Shown here: in pieces, positions 1 through 8,439 of the stretch
Numbering within the stretch: position 1 is the first letter of the stretch
Layout of the letters: every line of letters starts with the position of its first letter
DNA from: Phormidium tenue FACHB-1050
GTDB lineage: Bacteria; Cyanobacteriota; Cyanobacteriia; Pseudanabaenales; Pseudanabaenaceae
NCBI RefSeq assembly: GCF_014696925.1
Contig: NZ_JACJQY010000026.1
Location: forward strand, 1 to 64,000
Reading direction: 5' to 3'
Length of the DNA stretch: 64,000 bases
Notes under the pieces: generated by a model
The model's database searches: none
What the model saw: the letters and a program-made list of their open reading frames with translations, nothing else
Told to the model about the DNA's origin: nothing
Position numbers and translations under genes: made by a program

Positions 1-116
1 TCTCTGTCTCAAGTTCTTCGCTGTAATAACCCAAAATTATTCCTTTTCTTTCTTTGTCTGAGATTATCCTAATTTGCACAAGTTATTTGTTTTTCATTCC
101 TAATTAAAAAGTCACT

Positions 117-380
117 CTATTTTTTATAGTGAAATTTGCCACTCAAAATGATCACTGCATCCTCACTCACCTTATAAACCAAACGGTGTTCATCCGTAAT
201 CCGCCTTGACCAACAACCCTTCAATTCATACTTGAGTGGTTCAGGCTTCCCAATACCTGTAAATGGATTGCGTAACGTATCATCAATCAGTTCCACAATT
301 TTGGCATAGACCTTTTTATATTCCTTCACCCAGCCATTAAACTGTTGGAAAGCTTTTTGCTCAAATATGATATTTCTCAT
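117..380 (-). CDS. yoeB: YoeB/Txe-family toxin (ribosome-dependent mRNA interferase)
   Basis: This is a RelE-superfamily toxin of the YoeB type, expected to cleave mRNA in the ribosomal A site. The sequence has the family signature: a [12 protein letters not shown] block, then [15 protein letters not shown], and a C-terminal KFHYKK that matches the conserved terminal His-Tyr. The longer frame starts at 428, but MRNIIFEQ at 380 gives the usual family length of about 87 residues. It also overlaps the end of the antitoxin-like frame by about 20 bases, the usual translationally coupled toxin-antitoxin layout. The toxin looks intact while the antitoxin looks broken. Confidence 0.85.
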   Translation of the reverse strand: MRNIIFEQKAFQQFNGWVKEYKKVYAKIVELIDDTLRNPFTGIGKPEPLKYELKGCWSRRITDEHRLVYKVSEDAVIILSGKFHYKK

Positions 381-508
381 GCCATTCCTCTGCCGAGAAA
401 GAAACCAAATTTTCGCCACGCTCCACATTGGCGATCGCAGCTAAAAGGCGATCGCGATATAATTTCAAATACATCGTCAGCCATAAACTCAGGGACAGCA
501 TAAGATTC
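361..508 (-). pseudogene. Remnant of the cognate antitoxin, truncated and frameshifted
   Basis: The minus-strand frame ending at 361 reads [20 protein letters not shown] then [11 protein letters not shown], which looks like the C-terminal half of a small antitoxin. Upstream, the sensible reading ([16 protein letters not shown]) lies in a neighbouring frame. Removing one A in the ATTATAT stretch near 460-466 would join the two into one reading. No start codon with a plausible N-terminus exists, because the divergent adhC begins at 509. The antitoxin family was not identified. I infer an antitoxin that lost its 5' part and acquired a one-base shift. Confidence 0.5.
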
Positions 509-1618
509 ATGGACGTAAAAGCCGCAGTCGCCTTCGCCGCAGGACAACCCCTCAAAATCGAGACAGTCCAACTAGATCACCCCAGAGCAGGAGAAGTCCT
601 CGTTGAGATCAAAGCCACAGGAGTCTGTCACACCGACGCATTCACCCTCTCAGGCGATGACCCCGAAGGACTATTTCCCGCCATCCTCGGACATGAAGGC
701 GCAGGTGTCGTCGTCGAAGTCGGCGCAGGTGTAACATCTCTCAAAGCAGGCGATCGCGTCATTCCCCTCTACACCCCCGAATGTCGCAACTGCTCATACT
801 GCCTCAGTGGTAAAACCAATCTCTGCCAAGCAATCCGCGTCACCCAAGGTCAAGGCTTAATGCCCGATGGAACCAGTCGCTTCTCCATCAATGGCGAAAA
901 AATCCATCACTATATGGGAACCTCCACCTTCGCGAACTACACCGTTCTCCCTGAAATTGCCTTAGCCAAAATCCGCGATGATGCCCCCTTCGAGAAGGTC
1001 TGCTATATCGGCTGCGGTGTCACGACAGGCATCGGCGCAGTAATTAACACCGCCAAAGTCGAAGTGGGTTCCAATGTCGTTGTCTTTGGTCTAGGTGGCA
1101 TTGGCTTAAATGTGATCCAAGCATGTCGGATGGTCGGAGCAAACATGATCGTCGGCGTAGACATTAATCCCAAAAAACGCGCTCTTGCCGAAAAAATGGG
1201 CATGACCCATTTTGTGAATCCTTTAGAAGTAGAAGGCGATCTCGTTCCCTATCTCGTTGACCTGACTAAAGGCGGTGCAGACTACACTTTTGAATGTATT
1301 GGCAGAACCCAAACTATGCGCCAAGCCCTCGAATGCTGTCATAAAGGATGGGGTGTCAGCGTAATTGTCGGTGTCGCAGGTGCAGGTCAAGAAATCAGCA
1401 CCCGTCCCTTCCAATTAGTCACAGGTCGAGTCTGGAAAGGCACAGCCTTTGGTGGCGCAAAGGGACGTACTGATGTTCCCAAAATTGTTGATTGGTATAT
1501 GGAAGGTAAAATCGATATCGATAGTTTGATCACCAACGTGATGCCAATTGAGCAAGTTAATGAAGCTTTCGATATGATGCACAGAGGCGATGCCATTCGC
1601 ACAGTCCTAACGTTCTAA
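509..1618 (+). CDS. adhC: S-(hydroxymethyl)glutathione dehydrogenase / class III alcohol dehydrogenase
   Basis: A zinc-dependent medium-chain dehydrogenase that oxidises the glutathione adduct of formaldehyde and can act as GSNO reductase. Visible features are catalytic zinc ligands C40 and H62-E63 (GHEGAG), four structural-zinc cysteines C92, C95, C98 and C106, C169 in the [12 protein letters not shown] block, and the NAD-binding GLGGIG near 195-199. I start at [12 protein letters not shown] (509), which gives 369 residues, the usual class III length. The frame open from 428 adds 27 unrelated residues that overlap the antitoxin remnant. Confidence 0.95.
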   Translation: MDVKAAVAFAAGQPLKIETVQLDHPRAGEVLVEIKATGVCHTDAFTLSGDDPEGLFPAILGHEGAGVVVEVGAGVTSLKAGDRVIPLYTPECRNCSYCLSGKTNLCQAIRVTQGQGLMPDGTSRFSINGEKIHHYMGTSTFANYTVLPEIALAKIRDDAPFEKVCYIGCGVTTGIGAVINTAKVEVGSNVVVFGLGGIGLNVIQACRMVGANMIVGVDINPKKRALAEKMGMTHFVNPLEVEGDLVPYLVDLTKGGADYTFECIGRTQTMRQALECCHKGWGVSVIVGVAGAGQEISTRPFQLVTGRVWKGTAFGGAKGRTDVPKIVDWYMEGKIDIDSLITNVMPIEQVNEAFDMMHRGDAIRTVLTF

Positions 1619-1630
1619 AGGCTTTGCCAT

Positions 1631-1663
1631 AAATATGATGGCGCGATGAAGCCGCACCATCAT
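1631..1663. terminator. Imperfect hairpin downstream of adhC
   Basis: ATGATGGCGCGAT pairs imperfectly with GCCGCACCATCAT across a GAA loop, just after the adhC stop. It resembles the hairpin at 39229-39259 and may act as a terminator. Confidence 0.45.
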
Positions 1664-1703
1664 AAATCGCCACAATGTTTCCCTGTCATCTTATAAAGAG
1701 GAT

Positions 1704-1755
1704 TTGGAGACCAAATCCCTACATATTTTTGTAAAGGTAGGGGCTTGGTCTCCAA
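1704..1755. repeat. MITE-like inverted repeat
   Basis: TTGGAGACCAAATCCCTAC (1704-1722) is complementary, with few mismatches, to GTAGGGGCTTGGTCTCCAA (1737-1755). It lies between convergent adhC and hemW and contains no gene. Confidence 0.55.
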
Positions 1756-1786
1756 GCCCCAATCTCATCGTTCCTCCTAACTTCAG

Positions 1787-3019
1787 TTATACATGTAAAT
1801 TCTCGTATAAGTCAGCAATGACGATATTAGAAAATAACCAACCATCAGGAGGAACCAACATAATGCGAACATCCTCTGGCTGTTCCACAAACCTGACCCA
1901 ATCCTGCCCACGATAGCGATCAAGAATCTGCAAAGCGCGATCGCATAGATCTTGACCATAGGTTTCTTGCAAAGCTTTCAAGCTCAAACCTTCTGCTATT
2001 CGTAAACCCTGCATCAGAGTATCCATTAACTCTTCCGCAGCATCAATAATCGGAGCCGTAAAACCAATTCCTGAACTTTGCCAAAGCGCGATCGCCTCAA
2101 GATATTCGCGCATTTTCCGAGGACGATCAATTCTTTGGCGATTAATATAACTGGTTGCACCCATACCCATTCCATAGAAGGGTTGATTATGCCAATAGGT
2201 CAAATTATGTTTTGCTTGATAACCAGATTGAGCATAATTCGAGATTTCATAATGGACATAACCGACAGATGGCAGTAACTCATGGGCAGTCCTATACATC
2301 TCGACCGTATGGGATTCCGTTGGCAATGGATTATCACCTGCTTGATAGCGCTTACCAAAGGCAGTTCCCTCTTCAATGGTGAGATCATAAATTGATAGAT
2401 GGGTAGGTTGTAAAGCGATCGCTTCCTTTAGCGAAAAATCCCAATCTGCCATTGATTGATGGGGAAGCCCTGAGATCAAATCCAAACTGAAGTTCTCAAA
2501 ACCAGCATTTTTAATCGCATCTACGGCTTCATATATTTCCTCCACGCTGTGACCTCGTCCACAGACATCCAATAGTTCTTGCTGAAAAGCCTGTGCGCCC
2601 AGACTAATGCGATTGATCCCTAAACTGCGATAACCTTGCAAACTCTCCAAACTCACTGTGCCTGCATTTGCCTCAAGAGATATTTCCGCATTAGAGGCGA
2701 TCGCAAAGTATTTAGCGATCGCCTCTAGGATTTGCTCAACCTGTGGAACTGATAGCAAAGATGGCGTACCACCACCAAAAAATATAGTTTGCAAAGTCTC
2801 TACAGGCGGAATCTCAGCGACGGTGAGCGCAATTTCTTGACAGAGAACATCGACATATTGCTGTTTGAGATTCTCTCCCCCTGTCGTAATTGCGAAGTCA
2901 CAATAGAAACAGCGTCTTTTGCAAAAGGGAATATGTAGATATAGCGATTTGGGAAATGTTTGGCTCAAGGTAGCAATGGGATGATTAATTGAAGATTGGC
3001 GCTTCGCGCCAATCTTCAA
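1787..3019 (-). CDS. hemW: Radical SAM protein HemW (coproporphyrinogen III oxidase-like haem chaperone)
   Basis: A radical SAM enzyme of the HemN/HemW group. The 4Fe-4S motif is C33-KRR-C37-FY-C40 after LYLHIPF, followed by the glycine-rich FFGGGTPS segment and the C-terminal HemN domain. Cyanobacterial proteins of this length with this CxxxCxxC spacing are usually HemW, a haem-binding chaperone, rather than true HemN. The open frame's start is a TTG at 3019 that lies inside a perfect palindrome (2986-3022). The first residues (MKIGAKRQSS) are therefore repeat-encoded, and the real start may be a later non-ATG codon such as TTG at L18. Confidence 0.88.
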   Translation of the reverse strand: MKIGAKRQSSINHPIATLSQTFPKSLYLHIPFCKRRCFYCDFAITTGGENLKQQYVDVLCQEIALTVAEIPPVETLQTIFFGGGTPSLLSVPQVEQILEAIAKYFAIASNAEISLEANAGTVSLESLQGYRSLGINRISLGAQAFQQELLDVCGRGHSVEEIYEAVDAIKNAGFENFSLDLISGLPHQSMADWDFSLKEAIALQPTHLSIYDLTIEEGTAFGKRYQAGDNPLPTESHTVEMYRTAHELLPSVGYVHYEISNYAQSGYQAKHNLTYWHNQPFYGMGMGATSYINRQRIDRPRKMREYLEAIALWQSSGIGFTAPIIDAAEELMDTLMQGLRIAEGLSLKALQETYGQDLCDRALQILDRYRGQDWVRFVEQPEDVRIMLVPPDGWLFSNIVIADLYENLHV

Positions 3020-3022
3020 TTA
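2986..3022. repeat. Self-matching hairpin overlapping the hemW start
   Basis: The 16-base arms AATTGAAGATTGGCGC and GCGCCAATCTTCAATT flank a TTC loop. It belongs to the dispersed GC-core hairpin family. The right arm contains the TTG start of the hemW frame. Confidence 0.8.
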
Positions 3023-3051
3023 TTGGATAAAGAGATTATATAATTAGATTT

Positions 3052-3160
3052 ATACCAATTCACAAAAGTGTAACGACACTTTTGTGAATTAAAAACCAAA
3101 CCCAGTAAGGGTTTTAAAAGCACAAAATGGCTACGCTATTTTGTGCTTTGATGTTAGCTG
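3052..3160. repeat. Double-hairpin dispersed repeat, copy A
   Basis: Hairpin ACAAAAGTGTAACGACACTTTTGT is followed by the spacer CCAAACCCAGTAAGGGTTTT and a second hairpin, CACAAAATGGCTACGCTATTTTGTG. Related copies occur at 20546-20645 (inverted) and 37020-37130. No ORF lies inside. Confidence 0.75.
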
Positions 3161-3205
3161 CTTGGCGATCGCGAATTTACCAATCCCAAATACCGATCCA
3201 AAACT

Positions 3206-3877
3206 ATGACCAACGCCATCTCCACATTAGAAACCATCTATCCTAGTAGCGATGGGCAACCTATGGCTGAGAGTACCGAACATTATCAATGGATTGTGAC
3301 GATCGCAGGTGGGTTAGAAGATCTATTTAAAGATGACGATAATGTCTTTGTCGCAGGGGATTTACTCTGGTATCCCATTGAAGGACAGGCAGAAATTCGT
3401 CGCGCTCCCGATGCGATGGTGGTATTTGGCAGACCAAAGGGCGCAAGAGGTTCCTACATTCAACACCTCGAAGCAGGAATTGCACCTCAAGTTGTATTTG
3501 AGGTCTTGTCTAGGGGAAATCGGATTTCGGAAATGGCGCGGAAGTTTGAGTTCTATCAAACCTATGGCGTGGAAGAATATTATGTTTATGATCACCTTGC
3601 TAATGATCTAGTCGGTTGGATAAGAAATCCCGAAGATCATCACCTAGAACCAATTGCCGACATCCAAAACTGGATAAGCCCCCGTTTAGGAATCCGTTTT
3701 GAACTTACCGATGAAACTCTTAAAATTTTTAAACCTGATGGGACAAGGTTTTTAACCTATCTTGAACAGCCTGAACAAGCTACTGCGGAAAGAGTTGCTA
3801 AAGAACAGGCGCTAGATACGATCGCCAAATTTGCGGCTAAACTCCGTGAAATGGGTGTTGATCCAGAAAACCTTTAA
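3206..3877 (+). CDS. Uma2-family (DUF820) putative restriction endonuclease
   Basis: A 223-residue protein of the Uma2/DUF820 family, which has a PD-(D/E)XK nuclease fold and is greatly expanded in cyanobacteria. The recognisable blocks are RRAPDAMVVFGRPKG (acidic residue of the fold), APQVVFEVLSRGNRI (the E-x-x-S block) and the MARKFEFYQTYGVEEYYVYD segment. The C-terminus is a short charged helical tail (EQATAERVAKEQALDTIAKF) common in this group. No partner gene is adjacent. The biological role of the family is poorly established; nuclease activity is inferred from fold alone. Confidence 0.85.
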   Translation: MTNAISTLETIYPSSDGQPMAESTEHYQWIVTIAGGLEDLFKDDDNVFVAGDLLWYPIEGQAEIRRAPDAMVVFGRPKGARGSYIQHLEAGIAPQVVFEVLSRGNRISEMARKFEFYQTYGVEEYYVYDHLANDLVGWIRNPEDHHLEPIADIQNWISPRLGIRFELTDETLKIFKPDGTRFLTYLEQPEQATAERVAKEQALDTIAKFAAKLREMGVDPENL

Positions 3878-4028
3878 CCTCAAAAATAAATAGGGCGCAA
3901 AGCACCGTATTTATTTTTGAGTAATTCTACTCATTGAAAATCCCATAAAATAACTGCCAAGAGTTGCCTTGAATCGGTTTTAATTAAAGGAGCGATCGCA
4001 AAAAAACAAAGGAATTCACGGCAGAAAT

Positions 4029-6239
4029 ATGGGGATTGCACGGCGACAATTCTTGCAGGCAGGGTTGACCAGTCTGATCGGATGGCAATTTCTCACCCGC
4101 GATCGCGTGGCTTTTGCCGCAGAGCAGTATGTGCGTCAAACGACTGCATCCAATCAACGTAAACGAGCGCTATTGATTGGGATTAATCAATATGATGCTA
4201 AAGAGGAATCCCAAAATGCTGCTGCAACAACCAATGGATGGCTGCCTTTGCATGGTTGTGTTAACGATGTGGAGTTACAAAAGGAACTACTAATTCATCG
4301 ATTTAGGTTTGCACCCCAAGATATTGTGACTCTGACCGATCGCGAAGCGACTCGCAGTAATATTGCCGATGCGATCTCCACCCATTTAGTAGCCCAGACC
4401 TTGCCCAATGACTTGGTAATCGTTCACTTTAGCGGACATGGTTCGCGACTGGGTAATTACAATACACTCGTACCTGTAGATAGTGGCTTGCCTCAAAATT
4501 TAGAAAATCTACGGGACATTACAGAACAGGAATGGCAGGGTTGGCTGCAAGCGATCGCCACAGATCGGATTTTGAATGTGATCGATGCAGGTTTTTACTA
4601 TCCGAATGTATCGGCGATCGGCAATTTCCGTCTGCGATCGAGGGTTGGATTAAAAAACTGGCAACCAACAGCAGAATCCCTTGAGAATCAACCCCAAACC
4701 AAACCCATCAGCACAACTTTACGCGCCGCCTCAGGCGATATGCTCTGTGCCGATGCTCAATGGTCTGGCTTTAGTAGTGGCGCATTCACCTACGCCCTAG
4801 TGCAGCAATTGTGGCAAAGCACTCCTGCGACCACGATCCATGTGGTAATGAGTGATTTGGCAACCACCCTCGATCGCCGCGCTTTACACAATGACAATCT
4901 CACAATCGAGAAACAAGTTGCGAATATGTGGGAAGTTGAGGCAACCAAACAAAAGGTGATCGCCACGACTACTTTTGCCGAGATGTTACCAATTCCTGAC
5001 TTTGGTTCCGATGGCGTGATTATTAATAGCACTGGCGATCGCCACACAGCAGATGTCTATCTGGCGGGTTTACCAATCGCTGTTTTAAGTAATTATGCGG
5101 CAGGAGCCATTTTGAATGTAACGGCAGCAAGTACTTCAGAAATAGCTAGTGCATCAGAAACCCATTCTGTTCTCAAATCAATTCCCGCAAACCCACAAGC
5201 TACAGTGCAATTGAAATCCCGTAATGGATTTAATGGCAAAGTTGAAGTTTTAAACGAACACAGCATCAATCCCAAATTAGAAACAGGGCAATTACTTCAG
5301 GAAGTAATGCGCGCCATTCCGCACAATGTCAAATTAGCGATCGCCCTTGATGTGGGCTTGAGCAAAATTGAGCGCGTTGATGCAACTAGTGCCTTCTCGA
5401 CTTTGCCAAATATGTTCGGCGTAAATGCCAATGAACAATGTGCCGATTGTTTATTTGGAGTGCAGTCAGCAAGCTACGGCTTATTTACCGTTGGACATAC
5501 ACCGATTCTTGGTTCCTTTGGCTCCGTGGGCGAGTCGGTGGGCGTAGCCATTAAACGCTTACAACCTTTTCTAGAAAGCCTCCTCGCCGCTAAACTAATC
5601 CGCACTACCGAAAATCAAGCCGCAACCCATCTAGATGTACGGGTCACCCTCAAGGCGATGATCGGTGTTGATGAGCGATCGGTCACCTTAGCCAGTCAAT
5701 CTGCGGCAAGGGCTTCTCTAATTCCTGCTAATAATGCCAGCAACACCGTACGGACTAAACCGATTAATATCAGCGATCGCCTCGAATGTCAGATCGAAAA
5801 CTTTAGCGATCAACCTCTGTATATGCGAATCTTTTGCCTCGATCCACGTAGCAAGATTCTCACACCCAACTTTATCGCCACTCCCTACGCCAATGATGGC
5901 ATCATTCCCGCATCGGAAACTCTCACGGTTCCCTATCCCAAAGCGCCGATGAATTGGGCAGTCTCTGCACCTAAAGGCATGGTCGATGTGTACATTGTGA
6001 TTAGCCGATCGCCACTTTTACAGGTTGCCAAAATCCTTGAAGCTTCACAACGTCAAGCATCCTCTTTAAATGGATTAATTTCTATTCCCAATCCCTTACA
6101 AGTCGCTCAATCTCTACTAGCGGATCTCGATCGCGCAGGTAAGCCTTCAGATTTTGGGAATGCTGCTAATGTAAATGATGCATGGATGCTAGATATGCAA
6201 CAATGGGCAACCTTCAGTTTCAATTATCAAGTTGCTTAA
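4029..6239 (+). CDS. Secreted caspase-fold (peptidase C14) protein lacking the catalytic cysteine
   Basis: A 736-residue protein with a twin-arginine signal (R5-R6-Q-F-L, then a hydrophobic stretch ending AFAA), so export by Tat is expected. Residues 45-190 form a caspase p20-like domain: RALLIGINQYD, the GCVND block and HFSGHGS with the catalytic-type H137. Where active metacaspases have D-S-C-H-S-G, this protein reads D186-A-G-F-Y-Y, so the cysteine position is glycine 188. It is therefore probably a pseudo-protease. The C-terminal 450 residues contain a DUF4384-like region (LECQIENFSDQPLYMRIFCL; family name from memory). An AT-rich gap and a HIP1 site precede the start. Confidence 0.82.
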   Translation: MGIARRQFLQAGLTSLIGWQFLTRDRVAFAAEQYVRQTTASNQRKRALLIGINQYDAKEESQNAAATTNGWLPLHGCVNDVELQKELLIHRFRFAPQDIVTLTDREATRSNIADAISTHLVAQTLPNDLVIVHFSGHGSRLGNYNTLVPVDSGLPQNLENLRDITEQEWQGWLQAIATDRILNVIDAGFYYPNVSAIGNFRLRSRVGLKNWQPTAESLENQPQTKPISTTLRAASGDMLCADAQWSGFSSGAFTYALVQQLWQSTPATTIHVVMSDLATTLDRRALHNDNLTIEKQVANMWEVEATKQKVIATTTFAEMLPIPDFGSDGVIINSTGDRHTADVYLAGLPIAVLSNYAAGAILNVTAASTSEIASASETHSVLKSIPANPQATVQLKSRNGFNGKVEVLNEHSINPKLETGQLLQEVMRAIPHNVKLAIALDVGLSKIERVDATSAFSTLPNMFGVNANEQCADCLFGVQSASYGLFTVGHTPILGSFGSVGESVGVAIKRLQPFLESLLAAKLIRTTENQAATHLDVRVTLKAMIGVDERSVTLASQSAARASLIPANNASNTVRTKPINISDRLECQIENFSDQPLYMRIFCLDPRSKILTPNFIATPYANDGIIPASETLTVPYPKAPMNWAVSAPKGMVDVYIVISRSPLLQVAKILEASQRQASSLNGLISIPNPLQVAQSLLADLDRAGKPSDFGNAANVNDAWMLDMQQWATFSFNYQVA

Positions 6240-6247
6240 ATAGCTAG

Positions 6248-6283
6248 ATCAATAAAGGCGGCGCTTCGCGCCGCCTTTATTGA
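6248..6283. repeat. Self-matching GC-core hairpin
   Basis: ATCAATAAAGGCGGCGC and its complement flank a TTC-type loop 8 bases after the caspase-fold gene. It is followed by ATGTCCTAAGCAAAACTT (6294-6311), one of the two outer-end motifs of this repeat family. It may double as a terminator. Confidence 0.8.
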
Positions 6284-6375
6284 TTTGGGTTTTATGTCCT
6301 AAGCAAAACTTTCATTGCTATAGAAAACGCTATAGTTTCATAATGAAAATAGCTGTTTATAGCTAATAAAAAGCC

Positions 6376-6750
6376 ATGCCAACCAAACGAATTTTGATTG
6401 TTGACGATGAAGAAAGCATTCAAACTGTTGTGCAGTTTGGCATTCAGATGGTCGCCGATTGGGATGTGCTAATTGCCAGTTCTGGTCCCCAAGGGATTAA
6501 AACCGCTTGTGACGAGAGTCCTGATGCCATATTGCTCGATGTGATGATGCCAGATATGGATGGTATTGCCACATTTAAAGCGCTTCAGTCCGATCCACAA
6601 ACGTCCCAGATTCCTGTAATCTTTTTGACAGCTAAAGCTCAAACTTCTGAAAGAAGGCAATTTAACGATTTAGGAGTCAGTGGGGTAATTACCAAACCTT
6701 TTAATTCTCTTGATCTCCCTGATCAGATTGTCAAAATGCTGGATTGGTAA
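6376..6750 (+). CDS. Single-domain response regulator (CheY-like)
   Basis: A 124-residue receiver domain with no output domain. The acidic pocket is D10-D11, the phospho-acceptor is D55 (AILLDVMMPD), T85 lies in the FLTAKA strand and the invariant lysine is in ITKPFNS. It ends 4 bases before the ATG of the next response regulator, so the two are probably co-transcribed and act in one phosphorelay. The sensor kinase is not in the window. Confidence 0.92.
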   Translation: MPTKRILIVDDEESIQTVVQFGIQMVADWDVLIASSGPQGIKTACDESPDAILLDVMMPDMDGIATFKALQSDPQTSQIPVIFLTAKAQTSERRQFNDLGVSGVITKPFNSLDLPDQIVKMLDW

Positions 6751-6754
6751 AGTT

Positions 6755-8296
6755 ATGAAGATACTTCTTATAGAAGACGATGACGTATTAATTGCGGTCT
6801 TAACTAAGAATCTGAAAGACAATCACTACATTGTCGATGTGGTCAAAGATGGCGAGATGGGGTGGACATATGGCTCTACCTTTGAGTATGACTTGATCGT
6901 ACTCGATATTGTTTTACCGAAGTTAGATGGCATCCGTCTATGTCAACGCTTTCGAGCGGAAGGTTATACTATGCCAATTCTGTTACTAACCGCCCAAAAT
7001 GCTAGTACGGCAAAGGTTAGTGGATTAGATGCAGGTGCAGATGATTATGTCGTTAAGCCCTTTGATGTACCCGAATTAATCGCAAGGATTCGTGCCTTAT
7101 TGCGACGCAGTAATTCTAGTTCTTTTCCCTTATTAGTTTGGGGAGATTTACTACTAAATCCAAGTACCTGTGAAGTTTCTTACAATAACCGTCCCCTCAC
7201 CCTTACCAATAAAGAATATGAGTTGTTAGAGCTTTTATTGCGTGATAGTCAGCATTTATTAAGTGCGGATGAAATCCTCGATCGCCTTTGGTCTTCCGAT
7301 GAATTTCCATCCGAAGCAACGGTGCGATCACATATTCGGCGATTACGGCATAAGTTAGTAGAGTCGGGCGCTCCATCAGATTTTATTGCGACTGTTCATG
7401 GGCGCGGCTATTACCTCAAAGCACCAGATAAAGCCGCTGAAATAGATCTACCAAATCCAATTGAGTCTGTTATTCCAAATTCGCTGAAGTTACCCAACTC
7501 TAACTCTCAAGATACTCAACAAAAGCAATACTTAGAATTTTTAAACCAGCTTTGGATTAACACTAAACCAAAAAGTCTGGAGCAGTTAGAAGTGTTATTT
7601 GAAGCGGTCAGCAAATTGCAATCTGGAGATCTCGATCCGCAATTACAAGCTCAGGCTCAACAAACATCGCACAAATTAGCGGGAACTCTAGGAACGTTTG
7701 GGTTAATGATCTCTATGCAGTTAGCGAGTCAGCTAGAAAGTTTACTCCAAAGCCAACCATTACTCAAAAAACAACAGTTAGAAGTTTTGGAAGCCTTAGT
7801 AACTTCCTTGCAAAAGTCAATTGAGAATACCTATGTAATCGAAAGCGCTCCCATAGGGACAAATACGACCATATCATCGTCAGGATTGCATCTGGATCAT
7901 GCTCAAATCGAGGCAAAGGTGATGATTGTCGATGATGATGTGGATTGTTTGCGATCGCTTCCTAAACTCCTCAAGCCTTGGGGCTTTAAAGTAACGACCT
8001 TGGCAGACCCACAGGATTTTTGGACGGTGTTACAGTCGGTTAGCCCTGATGTCTTGGTGTTAGATATCAATATGCCTCAAATCAATGGATTGGAAATCTG
8101 TCAGGCTCTCAGAAACAATCTGGAATGGCAGCGTTTACCCATATTATTTCTCAGTGTGATGACAGATGCGAATACCCAAAACCTCGCTTTTAGTGTGGGT
8201 GCGGATGACTATTTATGTAAGCCAATCGTAGGGCTAGATCTAGCTAATCGGATTCATAATCGTCTGCAACGGGTGAGAGCCTATCAATACAAGTAA
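6755..8296 (+). CDS. Hybrid response regulator: REC, OmpR-type winged helix, Hpt, REC
   Basis: I start at MKILLIEDDD (6755), not at the longer frame from 6710 that runs into the preceding gene. Domains in order are: receiver (phospho-acceptor D51), an OmpR/PhoB winged-helix DNA-binding domain at about 125-222 (LTNKEYELLELLL, then RSHIRRLRHKL), a histidine phosphotransfer domain at about 255-355 with H306 in SHKLAGTLGTFG, and a second receiver at about 388-510 (D437). One polypeptide thus holds relay, receiver and transcriptional output. The last five codons and stop lie in the left arm of a perfect palindrome. Confidence 0.92.
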   Translation: MKILLIEDDDVLIAVLTKNLKDNHYIVDVVKDGEMGWTYGSTFEYDLIVLDIVLPKLDGIRLCQRFRAEGYTMPILLLTAQNASTAKVSGLDAGADDYVVKPFDVPELIARIRALLRRSNSSSFPLLVWGDLLLNPSTCEVSYNNRPLTLTNKEYELLELLLRDSQHLLSADEILDRLWSSDEFPSEATVRSHIRRLRHKLVESGAPSDFIATVHGRGYYLKAPDKAAEIDLPNPIESVIPNSLKLPNSNSQDTQQKQYLEFLNQLWINTKPKSLEQLEVLFEAVSKLQSGDLDPQLQAQAQQTSHKLAGTLGTFGLMISMQLASQLESLLQSQPLLKKQQLEVLEALVTSLQKSIENTYVIESAPIGTNTTISSSGLHLDHAQIEAKVMIVDDDVDCLRSLPKLLKPWGFKVTTLADPQDFWTVLQSVSPDVLVLDINMPQINGLEICQALRNNLEWQRLPILFLSVMTDANTQNLAFSVGADDYLCKPIVGLDLANRIHNRLQRVRAYQYK

Positions 8297-8333
8297 AAGG
8301 TGCGCGAAGCGCACCTTTTACTTGTATTGATAG
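8281..8333. repeat. Perfect hairpin covering the 3' end of the response regulator gene
   Basis: Two 25-base arms, perfectly complementary, flank a GAA loop. The left arm starts CTATCAATACAAG, which is coding sequence for the last residues of the upstream gene, and the same bases are mirrored downstream. The core is GGTGCGC. Confidence 0.85.
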
Positions 8334-8439
8334 GCGGCGCGGAGCGACAGCTATAAATTGCACATATTTTGCACAATAAATCAGTCATGGTCACAGAATA
8401 AATACTTTTTTAAAATTCATATACATTGAGATAAATCGC

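Noticed and set aside
294-492. Intein in HsdR (protein residues 294-492)
   Set aside because: No intein splicing blocks or junction Cys/Ser/Thr plus terminal His-Asn are visible; the inserted domain is DUF559 and is presumably retained in the protein. Coordinates here are protein residues.
1787-3019. HemN (oxygen-independent coproporphyrinogen oxidase) as the function
   Set aside because: N-terminal motif spacing and about 400-residue length fit HemW better than HemN; enzymatic haem synthesis is not claimed.
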